Assembly (NCBI RefSeq): GCF_036002505.1
Contig: NZ_DASYTH010000121.1
Coordinates: 1-64,000, forward strand
DNA from: DASYTH01 sp036002505
GTDB lineage: Bacteria; Actinomycetota; Actinomycetes; Mycobacteriales; Pseudonocardiaceae
Reading direction: 5' to 3'
DNA length: 64,000 nt
Part shown: in pieces, positions 17,744-28,893 of the stretch
Numbering within the stretch: the first letter of the stretch is position 1
Layout: the number at the start of each line of letters is the position of its first letter
Made by a program: the position numbers and the translations under genes
The notes under the pieces: generated by a model
The model's database searches: none
Told to the model about the DNA's origin: nothing
The model's input: only the letters and a program-made list of their open reading frames with translations

Positions 17744-18283
17744 TCAGGGTAGGTCGTCCGGGGTGTCCACGTCCGCGGACTCCCCCGGCCCGGCGGCCAC
17801 CTCGGCCAGCGGCAACGTCCCGAGAACCGCGTGCAGCGAGCGCCCGGCAGGGTCCGCCGGCAGCACCTCGCGCAGCGCCGCCACCCGCCACACCCCGATC
17901 AGCCACTGCCGCCGGCCGCCCGGATCGACCAGCACCGCGCCGGCCCGGTCCCCGACGGCCGCCCGCAATCGATCCACTGTGGACGGTCCGATGTTGGGCA
18001 GATCGGCGGCCAGCACCGCGACTTCCTTGACCCGGCTGGGAAGCACGGCGATCCCGGCGGCCAGCGCCGCCATCGGACCGGAGCCGGGCGGTTCTTCGCG
18101 GGTCCACACGACATCGACCGCCAGCTCCCGGCGCGGCCCCACGACGACCACCGGGTCGGCACCCGTGACCGCGTCCAGCGCCCGGCCCAGCAGGCTCCGC
18201 CCGCCCACCTCGAGCATCACCTTGTCCACACCGGACAGTCGAGATGCCTTGCCACCGGCCAGGATCACCGCGGCGAAGGACAT
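17744..18283 (-). CDS. mobA: Molybdenum cofactor guanylyltransferase (MobA-like)
   Basis: 179 residues. The N-terminal nucleotide-binding loop LAGGKASRLSGVDKVML is the MobA/MobA-like signature, and the core ends with LAADLPNIGP, whose Asp binds metal. MobA links GMP to molybdopterin. DUF-type relatives with other NTP transfer roles exist, and no other cofactor gene is nearby, so the exact substrate is inferred. It starts 43 bp from a divergent DinB-type gene. Confidence 0.8.
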   Translation of the reverse strand: MSFAAVILAGGKASRLSGVDKVMLEVGGRSLLGRALDAVTGADPVVVVGPRRELAVDVVWTREEPPGSGPMAALAAGIAVLPSRVKEVAVLAADLPNIGPSTVDRLRAAVGDRAGAVLVDPGGRRQWLIGVWRVAALREVLPADPAGRSLHAVLGTLPLAEVAAGPGESADVDTPDDLP

Positions 18284-18326
18284 GACCGCATTAGAGCACG
18301 CCGGCGCCCGGGGTACGGTGGCGCCC

Positions 18327-18908
18327 ATGACCGACAGCGAATACCCGTGGGAGCCACCGGCCGCCGGTACCGAGGTCGAGCACCTCCTCGGCGCGCTCGA
18401 CCGCCTGCGCACGACGTTCCGCTGGAAGGCCGACGACCTCGACGCGGCCGGGTTGCGGGCTCGCATCGGCGCCTCCGCGCTGACCCTCGGCGGCCTGCTC
18501 AAGCATCTGGCCGTCGTGGAGGACCACATGTTCACCACGAAGTTCCGCGGCGAACCCCTCGGCGCGCCGTGGAACACCGCCGACTGGGACAGCCCGGACT
18601 GGCCGTTCACCTCGGCCGCGGGCGACACTCCCGAACAGCTCTACGCACTGTGGGACGGCGCCGTGGAACGGTCTCGGGCCAGGCTCGACGCCGCCCTGGC
18701 CGGCGGCGGGCTCGACCAGCTCGTCCACGCGAGCTGGCCCGACGGGCGGCACGCCAGCCTGCGCCGGCTCGTCTGCGACCTGATCGAGGAGTACGGCCGG
18801 CACACCGGGCACGCCGACCTGCTCCGCGAATCCGTGGACGGCCGGGTCGGCGAGGACCCGCCCGCCGGCTGGCGCCCCCGGAGCGGGTCGTTCAGCCTCG
18901 TGCTGTGA
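18327..18908 (+). CDS. DinB/DUF664 family protein (mycothiol-dependent transferase-like)
   Basis: 193 residues of the DUF664 four-helix DinB fold. The metal-site histidines are visible in LGGLLKHLAVVEDHMF and EEYGRHTGHADLLRE. Many actinobacterial DUF664 proteins are mycothiol S-transferases that detoxify electrophiles; that role is likely but not proven here. Its TGA stop forms the first bases of a degenerate hairpin repeat. Confidence 0.85.
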   Translation: MTDSEYPWEPPAAGTEVEHLLGALDRLRTTFRWKADDLDAAGLRARIGASALTLGGLLKHLAVVEDHMFTTKFRGEPLGAPWNTADWDSPDWPFTSAAGDTPEQLYALWDGAVERSRARLDAALAGGGLDQLVHASWPDGRHASLRRLVCDLIEEYGRHTGHADLLRESVDGRVGEDPPAGWRPRSGSFSLVL

Positions 18909-18960
18909 AGGGACCCATTGGGACGCTCAACGCCCTGAAGGCGTCTTTCATAGCACTTCA
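18906..18960. repeat. Degenerate hairpin repeat (family I)
   Basis: Outer TGAAG/CTTCA and inner GACGC/GCGTC arms can pair. The words CTCAACGCCC, GAAGG and GCACTTCA match the better copy at 39366-39414. It sits between two convergent genes (stops at 18908 and 18964) and could serve as a two-way terminator. Confidence 0.6.
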
Positions 18961-18963
18961 TCC

Positions 18964-20253
18964 CTAGAGCACGCGGGTCGCGTAGGGCTCGATACCGCCG
19001 TAGCGGACCGGGGCGATGCGCACCCGGGAGCCGGAGTACGGCGCCTCGACCATCTGCCCGTTGCCCAGGTACAGGGCGACGTGATGGATGGCGCCGCCGT
19101 CGGACCAGAACAGCATGTCCCCCGGCGCCATCGCGGACAGCGGCACATGCCGGCCGGCGCGGGCCTGGTAGCCGCTGTAGTGCGGGAGCCGGACGCCGAC
19201 CCCGGCGAAGGCGTGGACCATCAGGCCGGAGCAGTCGAAGCCGACCTTGTTGTAGTCGCCGAACGCGTCGGCCACGCCGCCGTCCCGGATGCCCCGGGTC
19301 GGCCCGTTCGCGTCGCCCCCGCCCCAGGCGTAGGGCACCCCGAGCTGGGCCAGCGCCCGCCCGATCACGACCTTGACCCGGCCGGCCGCGGGCACGTTCA
19401 CCGGCCGGCCGCCGGCCGCGGCCTGCTGGGCCAGCAGCGCGTCCTCCCGCTGCTTGGTGGCGAGCCAGTCCAGGTAGCGCTGCCGCTGGTTCTCCAGCCC
19501 GCCGACCCGGGCCTGCGCATCGGCGAGCTGACGCTCGGCGTCCTCCTTGTCGGCCAGCAGCGCCCGCGCCCGGGCCACCTGGTCACGCTGGGCCTGCCGG
19601 GCCGCCTCGGTCGCCGCGTCCGCGGCCCGCTTGGCCCGCTCGGCCTCAGCCTGTTTGGCGTTGGCCAGCTCCAGCGCGGCCCGCGCGGCGGAGTCCTTGT
19701 TGGCCTTGGCCACCTTGGCCCGCTCCAGCACGTCCAGCGCGTCGAGCTCGCTACCGCTCACCGCGTTCAGCAGCTGGGCCCGCTCCAGCAGGTCCCGCGG
19801 GCTCACCGCGCCGAGGTAGGCCGACATCGAGCCGATCATGCTGCCCTGCTTGAAGCTGCCGGCGGCGAACTCGTCGAGCCCGTGGCGGGCGTCCTCGACC
19901 ACCTGGCCGGCACCGCCGGCCTCGCGGGCCGCGGCGTCGGCGTCCGCCCTGGCCTGACGCGCCGCCTCCTGCGCCGACTGCAGGTCGACCAGGGCCTTGT
20001 TGGCCTCCTCCATCTTCCGCTCGACCGCGGCCTGCAAGCTGATCAGTCGGGACTCCGCGTCGGCCACCCGGTTGGTCAACTCGCCGACCTTGCCGGCCTT
20101 GGCCTTGGCGTCCGCGCGGCTGCCGCTGAGATCGGTGTCGCTCGGGTTGGGTGGCGGCGGCGGGACCGCGACGGCGATGCCCGGCACCAGCATCAGGGCC
20201 AGCGCCACGGTCACGGCCGCGACGCCCGCGGCCCGTACTCGTCGTCCCGGCAC
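18964..20253 (-). CDS. Secreted NlpC/P60 peptidoglycan endopeptidase (RipA-like)
   Basis: 429 residues. Signal peptide (about 1-30), then a long coiled coil rich in Ala, Glu and Arg (about 40-285), then a C-terminal NlpC/P60 domain with catalytic Cys in KVGFDCSGLMVHAF and His in IHHVALYLG. This matches the RipA layout: D,L-endopeptidases that cleave peptide stems during daughter-cell separation, with the coiled coil acting as an inhibitory or targeting part. GTG 20253 follows GGAGG. In mycobacteria ripA and ripB stand next to moxR1; here one such gene lies two genes upstream of moxR. Confidence 0.9.
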   Translation of the reverse strand: MPGRRVRAAGVAAVTVALALMLVPGIAVAVPPPPPNPSDTDLSGSRADAKAKAGKVGELTNRVADAESRLISLQAAVERKMEEANKALVDLQSAQEAARQARADADAAAREAGGAGQVVEDARHGLDEFAAGSFKQGSMIGSMSAYLGAVSPRDLLERAQLLNAVSGSELDALDVLERAKVAKANKDSAARAALELANAKQAEAERAKRAADAATEAARQAQRDQVARARALLADKEDAERQLADAQARVGGLENQRQRYLDWLATKQREDALLAQQAAAGGRPVNVPAAGRVKVVIGRALAQLGVPYAWGGGDANGPTRGIRDGGVADAFGDYNKVGFDCSGLMVHAFAGVGVRLPHYSGYQARAGRHVPLSAMAPGDMLFWSDGGAIHHVALYLGNGQMVEAPYSGSRVRIAPVRYGGIEPYATRVL

Positions 20254-20422
20254 GACGCCCCACCTCCATTGCGGGCGCTCCTACCGCCCCACGACCAGGT
20301 CACTCTGCCACTCCAATGTGGACTAGTACCACCCGTAACACTGGAAACTTCGGCAACGCACGCAACTTTCACCCCATTGAAGGCATTTGGTCACCGACAG
20401 TGGCGCCTGCGAGCATGTGCCG

Positions 20423-20896
20423 GTGCGTCTGCGCCGAACCGTGATCGGACCGGCCGGCGCCGCCCTGGGCGGTGCCGGTCTGGTGCTCGTCGCCGTGGGA
20501 ACGTTCCTGCCCTGGTTCCGCTCCGGGCTGGTGCTGCGGGACAGCTACGAGTCGATCAGTCTCATCCGGACGATCGGCATCCTGCGGGACAGTCCACTCC
20601 GGTTCGCGCTGGACGCCTGGACCATGATCGTTCCGACGGTGACGCTCTGCGTTGCGACCTATGCGTTCGGTTTGCGCCGGACAGCCGCAACGATGGCCGC
20701 GGTGGTGGCGATAATCTGCGGAACCATCGGTGCCGTTGCAACCGTCGAAAGCGGCACCGACGAGGCTTCACTCGGCATCGCCAGCACCGGCCCCACGGTC
20801 ACGCTCATCGGGGGAGCACTGGCCTTGCTCGGAGTGGTCGGCGTCTTCACCGGCCGGCGCGTACGAACGAGGACAACCGCAGGAGGGGAACCGTGA
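20423..20896 (+). CDS. Small membrane protein with four transmembrane segments
   Basis: About 157 residues with four hydrophobic segments: AALGGAGLVLVAVGTFL, TMIVPTVTLCVATYAFGL, AVVAIICGTIGAVA and LIGGALALLGVVGVF. A conserved-looking PWFRSG follows the first. It resembles small Trp-associated actinobacterial membrane proteins; function unknown. GTG 20423 is the likely start; an upstream ATG at 20387 is possible. Its TGA overlaps the next gene's GTG (GTGA), so the two are coupled. Confidence 0.7.
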   Translation: MRLRRTVIGPAGAALGGAGLVLVAVGTFLPWFRSGLVLRDSYESISLIRTIGILRDSPLRFALDAWTMIVPTVTLCVATYAFGLRRTAATMAAVVAIICGTIGAVATVESGTDEASLGIASTGPTVTLIGGALALLGVVGVFTGRRVRTRTTAGGEP

Positions 20897-22395
20897 CCTA
20901 TCCAGGTTCTGGCGGCCCGTGGCAGCCGAACGACCCGAACCAGCAGCCGGGCTACCCGCCGCAGCCGGGATACGGGCAGCAGGGCGGCTACCCGCAGCAG
21001 CCGGGCGGGTATCCGCCGTACCAGCAGCCTGGGTATCCCCAGACCGGACCGCAGCCGACCCAGGGCTACGGCTATCCGCAGACCGGGCCGCAGCCTGCGC
21101 AAAGTTACGGGTATCCGCAGACCGGTCCCCAGCCGACCCAGCAGTACGGACAGTACGGGCAGTACGGCCCGCCGGGATTCCCGCCGCAGCAGAAGAAGAG
21201 CCGCAAGGGCGTGATCATCGGCGCGATCGTGGCGGTGGTCGCGATCGCGGCCGGCTCGGTGGTCACCGTGTGGGCGCTGAACCGCAGTGACGTCAAGGCC
21301 GGCGCGCCGAACCCGACCGCGGCCGCGGACAACCTGGTCAGCGCCATCAACAAGGGCGACCTGGCCGGGTTCTTCGCCACCCTCGCCCCGGCCGAGGCGT
21401 CCGTCCTGGTCGACCTGAACAAGGACATGACCAACGAGCTCAAGCGGCTCGAGGTGTACAAGAAGGACGCAGACCCGGCGCAGCTCCGCGGCGCGGAGAT
21501 CAAGACGGCCGACCTGAAGTACGACGAGGGCGCCGCCGAGAAGGTCAACGACCACCTGACCATCACGAAGCTGGTGGGCGGCAAGCTGATCCTCGACTCC
21601 GATGTGAGCAAGCTGCCGCTGACCGAGAAGTTCCTCGACGCCGCGTTCCCGCGCGGGCTGGAGGCCAAGCCCTCGCACGAGGAGATCGACATCGCCAAGG
21701 AGACCAGGAACGGCAAGAAGCCGATCCGGATCGCCACGGTGAAGGTCGGCGACCAGTGGTACCCGAGCCTCTTCTACACGATCGCCGACTACGCCCTGCA
21801 GGACGCGGGCAAGAAGTGGCCGGCCAAGGGCATCGCCGACAAGGGCGCCGGCAACCCGAAGGACGCGGTGCAGGAGCTCGCCCAGGCCGCCGCCGACGCC
21901 GACCTCGAGCGCGTGATCGAGTTGCTCCCGCCGGACGAGATGGGCGCCCTGCACGACGCCGGCCCGGTGCTGCTGCAGATGGCCGGCCGCCCCAAGCCCC
22001 AGGACATCAAGATCACCCGGTTCGACGCCGACACCCAGGACGTCACCGGCGGCAAGAAGGTCGTCATCAAGGCACTCGAGGCCGACGCCGACGGCCACCA
22101 CCTCACCGTCCGCCGGGACGGCGACTGCTACAGCTACCAGGCCGACGACGAGAGCGACAAGTTCTGCGCCGACGAGGTGGCCAAGATGCTCAACGGGAAG
22201 AAGCTGTCGGGCGAAGCCCGGGATGCGTTGGTGCACCTGGCTTCCGGCATGCTCAAGAACACCGGCATCGTCACCACCAATGTGGACGGCAAGTGGTACG
22301 TGAGCCCGCTGCGTTCGTTCACCGATGTGGAGCTGACGGTGCTCAAGAGCTTGACGGCGGACGACGTCTACGCCTTGCTCAAGCTCGCCAAGTAG
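20893..22395 (+). CDS. Pro/Gln/Tyr/Gly-rich single-pass membrane protein
   Basis: 500 residues. The first ~100 are a low-complexity cytoplasmic tail with repeats of the type GYPQTGPQPTQ. A basic stretch KKSRKG and one transmembrane helix (about 106-128) follow. The large extracytoplasmic part contains two repeats of an NTF2/DUF4878-like alpha-beta pattern (AADNLVSAINKGDLAGFFATL; DAVQELAQAAADADLERVIE). Actinobacterial proteins of this layout are common near cell-envelope genes; function unknown. AGGAGGGG precedes the GTG start. Confidence 0.75.
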   Translation: MTYPGSGGPWQPNDPNQQPGYPPQPGYGQQGGYPQQPGGYPPYQQPGYPQTGPQPTQGYGYPQTGPQPAQSYGYPQTGPQPTQQYGQYGQYGPPGFPPQQKKSRKGVIIGAIVAVVAIAAGSVVTVWALNRSDVKAGAPNPTAAADNLVSAINKGDLAGFFATLAPAEASVLVDLNKDMTNELKRLEVYKKDADPAQLRGAEIKTADLKYDEGAAEKVNDHLTITKLVGGKLILDSDVSKLPLTEKFLDAAFPRGLEAKPSHEEIDIAKETRNGKKPIRIATVKVGDQWYPSLFYTIADYALQDAGKKWPAKGIADKGAGNPKDAVQELAQAAADADLERVIELLPPDEMGALHDAGPVLLQMAGRPKPQDIKITRFDADTQDVTGGKKVVIKALEADADGHHLTVRRDGDCYSYQADDESDKFCADEVAKMLNGKKLSGEARDALVHLASGMLKNTGIVTTNVDGKWYVSPLRSFTDVELTVLKSLTADDVYALLKLAK

Positions 22396-22429
22396 CGACA
22401 TGCCTCAGGTGAATCACGGCACACCCTCC

Positions 22430-22459
22430 TTGAACGCGAATACAGGACAAGCGTACTGT
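22430..22459 (+). promoter_or_regulatory. Aconitase promoter with AcnR operator
   Basis: CAGGACAAGCGTACTG at 22443-22458 fits all 12 defined positions of the AcnR operator described in Corynebacterium glutamicum (CAGNACnnncGTACTG). It lies between a possible -35 TTGAAC (22430-22435) and -10 TACTGT (22454-22459), so a bound repressor would block RNA polymerase. The aconitase start follows about 100 bp downstream. The AcnR-like gene is at 37339. Confidence 0.8.
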
Positions 22460-22559
22460 TTGGCGCACGGGGGCCTGGCTGCAAGCCCGGAACGGGTGCG
22501 CGAGACTCGAACGGGTACCCGAGAACCGACTTCCGCTCACCGGCGAGATGGAGCTGGAT

Positions 22560-25322
<2,763 letters not shown>

Positions 25323-25388
25323 CCTGAGCATTCTGGTTGGGATGGGTCGTGGTGTGGTGTCGGCCTGGTGAGGCACCTCGGGCTGGGA

Positions 25389-25413
25389 GGCAAGCAACGT
25401 CACGTTGCTTGCC
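25389..25413. repeat. Hairpin repeat (family II) after acnA
   Basis: A perfect 11-bp stem (GGCAAGCAACG and its complement) with a 3-base loop, followed by CCCACCC and, further on, AAAGATCAA. The same core and flanks recur at 51941-51967. No T-run follows, so it is not a classical intrinsic terminator, though it may still end the acnA transcript. Confidence 0.8.
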
Positions 25414-25872
25414 CACCCGGGCCGAACGAAAGATCAACTGGCATGTTGATGATCTGCGGTGCCTTACTGCGTAGAACTGGCTCGCTCCGCTCGCGTGAGC
25501 GGGCCTTGACGCGGTGCCTTCCCTTCTGCGCTGCTCGTCAGTCCAGGCACCGCCGGCCCGCTCGGTCTACGACCTCTTGACCGTGCTGCGCGGCCTGATC
25601 TCTCCGGTCTCGGACCGGCAGAGTAAGGCCACCCAGGTGCGGCAGGGCCGCAGCGACAGGATCCGGCGCATGTGGACCACCGGGTTGTCCACATCGGACG
25701 GATCGCCGGCGACCGGACGGCCACCGGTAAGTCCTAGCCCTCCGGCCGGACCACCACGCCCACCGGCCGCCAGGTCGAACGAGCCGGCCACCGCCAGCTC
25801 CGTCGACACAGTGATCTACCCCACCGGCAATTCCCGCGCCGGCGAGCACCACGCCACGACAGGATGGGGTCC
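25414..25872. other. Intergenic region without a supported gene
   Basis: About 460 bp between the hairpin repeat after acnA and the TauE gene. Short open frames on both strands lack ribosome sites and recognisable domains. A GTG-started frame of 80 codons at 25567-25809 (minus) is the least implausible but cannot be supported. Nothing else stands out. Confidence 0.5.
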
Positions 25873-26589
25873 ATGTCGATGACGCTGCTGATCGCCGGCC
25901 TGGCCCTGGCGCTCGGCGGCCTCATCCAAGGGGTGCTGGGCTTCGGGCTGGCGCTGGTGTCGGTTCCGGTGGTGGCGCTCGTGGAGCCGGCACTGCTGCC
26001 CGGGCCGATCCTGCTGGTCACCACCGTCCACTCGGTACTGACCGCGCTCCGCGAGCGCCGGCATGTGGACTGGCGCGGCGTCGGCTGGGCGATGCTCGGC
26101 CGGCTCCCCGGCACCGCGATCGGCGTGCTGGTGGTGGACTCCTTGCCACAGCGGGGTTTCTTCGTCGTGGTCGGGTCCGGCGTGCTGGCCTTCACGGTGC
26201 TCTCCATGCTGACCTGGCAGCCACGGCCCACGCCCCCGGCGCTGACCACCGCCGGGCTGGTCAGCGGCGCGTTCGGCACCTCCATGGCGATCGGCGGCCC
26301 GCCGCTCGCGCTGATCTACCAGCACGAGCACGGTGCCCGCATCCGCGCGACCCTCGCCACCTACTTCACCCTCGGCGCCGGTCTGTCCGCGGTCTCGCTG
26401 GCCGCCACGGGCCACCTGCGGGCGAGCGACGCACTGCCCGCGCTGGTCCTGGTTCCCTTCCTGCTCGCCGGTTTCGCCCTCTCCGGACCCGCCCGCCGGC
26501 TCGTCGACGGCGGCCGGATCCGGTACGCGGTCCTCGCCTTCGCCGGCATCAGCGCACTTGTGCTGATGGCCCGCAGCCTGGTCAACTAA
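25873..26589 (+). CDS. TauE/SafE family sulfite exporter-like permease
   Basis: About 238 residues with some seven to eight hydrophobic segments. The two TauE/SafE half-repeats show as GGLIQGVLGFGLALVSVP and GLVSGAFGTSMAIGGPPLAL. The family exports sulfite, sulfoacetate or related anions; the substrate here is unknown. Of the in-frame ATGs at 25864, 25873 and 25879, 25873 is preferred because AGGATGGGG stands just before it. Confidence 0.85.
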   Translation: MSMTLLIAGLALALGGLIQGVLGFGLALVSVPVVALVEPALLPGPILLVTTVHSVLTALRERRHVDWRGVGWAMLGRLPGTAIGVLVVDSLPQRGFFVVVGSGVLAFTVLSMLTWQPRPTPPALTTAGLVSGAFGTSMAIGGPPLALIYQHEHGARIRATLATYFTLGAGLSAVSLAATGHLRASDALPALVLVPFLLAGFALSGPARRLVDGGRIRYAVLAFAGISALVLMARSLVN

Positions 26590-26662
26590 CCGCCAGCCAG
26601 GCGCCCACCCGCACCGAAGGAGCCGGAGCCACCGCACCCGCCACCACCGAACCAACATTCAC

Positions 26663-27259
26663 ATGACCACGCTCATCTGGTCCTTGCTGCTCTTCGCCAC
26701 CATCGCCGTGGTAACCCCGGGCGCCAACAACCTTCTCGCCGCCGCCAGCGGAGCGCGGTTCGGGCTCCGCCGCAGTGCACCCCTGCTGGTGGGGATCTTC
26801 GTCTCCGTGCTGACGGTGGTCGCCATCTCCGCGGCCGGACTCGGCGGCGTCGTCACGTCCCTGCCAACACTGCAACTCGCGCTTCGGGTGGCCGGCACCG
26901 CCTACGTCGTCTGGCTGGCTTACCGGATCTCCCGCAGCACCCGGCCGGACACCATCGACGACGAGGCGGACACACTCCCCGGCTTCTGGGCCGGCGTGCT
27001 CATCACGACCGTGAACCCCAAAGCGTGGACCATGGCCTTCAGCGCCGCCGCGGGCTACTCGAAGATCTCCGCCAACCCGCTCATCCTGGCGGCCACACTC
27101 GGGGCCGTGTTCGCCATCGTGCTCGCACCGAACCTGATCCTGTGGTACACCGGCGGACAGTTCCTCACCCGGATTCTGAACACCGACCGGCAATGGCGGA
27201 TCCTCAACGCGTTCCTGGCCCTCCTCCTCGTGGTGTCGGTAGCACCGATGTGGCTCTAG
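26663..27259 (+). CDS. LysE/RhtB family amino-acid exporter
   Basis: 198 residues, six hydrophobic segments. The N-terminal ATIAVVTPGANNLLAAASGARFG and the mid-protein ITTVNPKAWTMAFSA are LysE/RhtB signatures. It probably exports an amino acid or analogue. It follows the TauE gene on the same strand by about 70 bp and may share its transcript. Its TAG stop overlaps the stop of the convergent hydrolase gene in the shared sequence CTAG. Confidence 0.88.
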   Translation: MTTLIWSLLLFATIAVVTPGANNLLAAASGARFGLRRSAPLLVGIFVSVLTVVAISAAGLGGVVTSLPTLQLALRVAGTAYVVWLAYRISRSTRPDTIDDEADTLPGFWAGVLITTVNPKAWTMAFSAAAGYSKISANPLILAATLGAVFAIVLAPNLILWYTGGQFLTRILNTDRQWRILNAFLALLLVVSVAPMWL

Positions 27260-28815
27260 AACGGCTGCACGTCGGGCTGGCAGACCGTGCCAGGTCCGGG
27301 CAGGCGCAACTCCAGCAGGTACGTGCTGGCGATGTCGCCGGTGCAGGTGCTCCGGCCGAGAATCGTGTGCCCGAAGGCGTCCACACCGACCAGGCGGCTG
27401 TTGCCGAGCTCGCCGGCGAGTCTCTCGGAGAACGCGAACGGCGTGGCCGGGTCGTAGAAGTTTCCGAACAGCAGCACGGGATTCGGCGTGCGGCGGTGCC
27501 ACGGTCCACTGTAGACATCCCGGTGCCCGAGGGGCGCGTACACGCAGCCGGCCGGGTTGGCCCAGGCGTACAGCCGGCCGAACGTGGGCAGTTGCCGCTC
27601 CCACCGGTCGGCGAGCGGGGAGATCTGGTTCGGCCGGATACGGTACGGCTCGTCGGTGCAGCTGACCGCCGGGTTCACGTCGGTGCCCGTGTAGGGCGTG
27701 TCCTGCGCCAGGTGCGGCCGGACGTCGGGCTTGCCGAGCAGGGTGCGCACGGCCCGGGTGTCCACCGGCGCCGGCGGGTGCAGCACGTCGTACAACTCCT
27801 GCAGGGCCCGCGCCATCGGGGCCAGGGCCGCCGCCTGGAACACCCCGGCGCCCACGATGGCGTCGACGAATGTTTCGAAGGTCACCACGGTGCCGTCCGG
27901 CAGCGTGATGGGGCCGACGCCGCGCAGGTGGGCGCGCAACTCGTCGTACTTCGCCCGCGGGTCACCGGCGCTGAAGGCGCAGGCGGTCCCGGCCGCTGCG
28001 CAACGCCGGAGAAACGCGTCGACGGCGAGCTCGAACCCGCCCGCGCGCTGCCGCATGTACTCCAGACCGTCGTGCGTGCGCAGGTCCGGGTCGATGTTGG
28101 CGTCCAGCACGATCGCCCGCGACCGGTCCGGGAACAGGTTCACGTAGGTCGCACCAATCATCGTGCCGTAGGACAGGCCGACGTAGTTGAGCGTCACGTC
28201 GCCCACCGCGGCACGCAGCCGGTCCAGGTCGAGGGCGACGTTCTTGGTGCTCATCTCGTCGAGCAGGGGTCCGGCGAACCGGTCACAGAAACCCCAGTAG
28301 TCCCGCAGCGCGTCGAGTGTCTGCCGCTCCTCCTGCGGGGTGAGTGGGATCAGCAGCTCCAGCCGGGCGAACACCGCGTCGGCGTCCTCCTCGGTGAGGA
28401 AGCAGCGCAGCGGGGTGCTGCGGGCGACGCCGCGCGGGTCGAACCCGATGAGGTCGAACCGGTCCGCCACGCGCTGCTGGAGGAACCGGGTTGGGATGGT
28501 CGGCAGCCGGTAGCCGCTGACCCCCGGGCCGCCCGGGTTGAGGAACAGCGAGCCGATCCGGTGCGCCTGGTCGTTGGCGGACCGGCGCATCAGGGCGAGC
28601 GTGATCGAGCCGCGGTCCGGGTGGTCGTAGTCCAGCGGCACCACGTAGGTGGTACAGCTGAACCGGAACCGCTCCTCGGGCGGCACGGTGGCGATCTCCG
28701 CCAGGGCGCACGGACCCCAGGAGATCGCCGCTGCCGGTTGGGCCGCGGCCGGCGCCGGCACGGCGAGTGTGGCCCCGATGAGGGCCGCCACGGCGGCAAG
28801 TGACCGGACTGGCAC
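27256..28815 (-). CDS. Secreted alpha/beta hydrolase (tripeptidyl aminopeptidase type)
   Basis: 519 residues. Signal peptide of about 27 residues ending AAAQ. The S33-type fold shows oxyanion region LFLNPGGPGVSGY, FDLIGFDPRGVARSTP, nucleophile Ser in GLSYGTMIG, late Asp in LLFGNFYDPATPF and His in VDAFGHTIL. It ends with the TAP-like C-terminal domain, including Cys residues likely in disulfides. Similar Streptomyces enzymes remove N-terminal tripeptides from secreted proteins. GTG 28815 follows GGGGAG. It is a tandem paralogue of the next gene. Confidence 0.88.
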   Translation of the reverse strand: MPVRSLAAVAALIGATLAVPAPAAAQPAAAISWGPCALAEIATVPPEERFRFSCTTYVVPLDYDHPDRGSITLALMRRSANDQAHRIGSLFLNPGGPGVSGYRLPTIPTRFLQQRVADRFDLIGFDPRGVARSTPLRCFLTEEDADAVFARLELLIPLTPQEERQTLDALRDYWGFCDRFAGPLLDEMSTKNVALDLDRLRAAVGDVTLNYVGLSYGTMIGATYVNLFPDRSRAIVLDANIDPDLRTHDGLEYMRQRAGGFELAVDAFLRRCAAAGTACAFSAGDPRAKYDELRAHLRGVGPITLPDGTVVTFETFVDAIVGAGVFQAAALAPMARALQELYDVLHPPAPVDTRAVRTLLGKPDVRPHLAQDTPYTGTDVNPAVSCTDEPYRIRPNQISPLADRWERQLPTFGRLYAWANPAGCVYAPLGHRDVYSGPWHRRTPNPVLLFGNFYDPATPFAFSERLAGELGNSRLVGVDAFGHTILGRSTCTGDIASTYLLELRLPGPGTVCQPDVQPF

Positions 28816-28839
28816 GGGAACTCCCCTTCCCGAGTGTGT

Positions 28840-28888
28840 GGTGAATGCGTCCTTCCGCACGCCGGGCGTGCGGAAGGACGCATTCACC
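28840..28888. repeat. Perfect 24-bp hairpin repeat (family I)
   Basis: Arms 28840-28863 and 28865-28888 are exact complements around a single G, so this is nearly one continuous palindrome (core AATGCGTCCTTCCGC). It lies between the two hydrolase paralogues, after the stop of the upstream one (28894) and before the start of the downstream one (28815). Confidence 0.9.
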
Positions 28889-28893
28889 GCCTT

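Noticed and set aside
20254..20422. Possible MtrA sites (GTCAC and GTAAC words) before the NlpC/P60 gene
   Set aside because: ripA-type genes are MtrA targets in mycobacteria, but the words here are not in a convincing tandem arrangement and may be chance.
25567..25809. Minus-strand frame of 80 codons beginning STELAVAGSFDLAAGG
   Set aside because: It starts plausibly, but there is no good ribosome site and the C-terminal half is Arg-rich without domain similarity. Not enough to call a gene.
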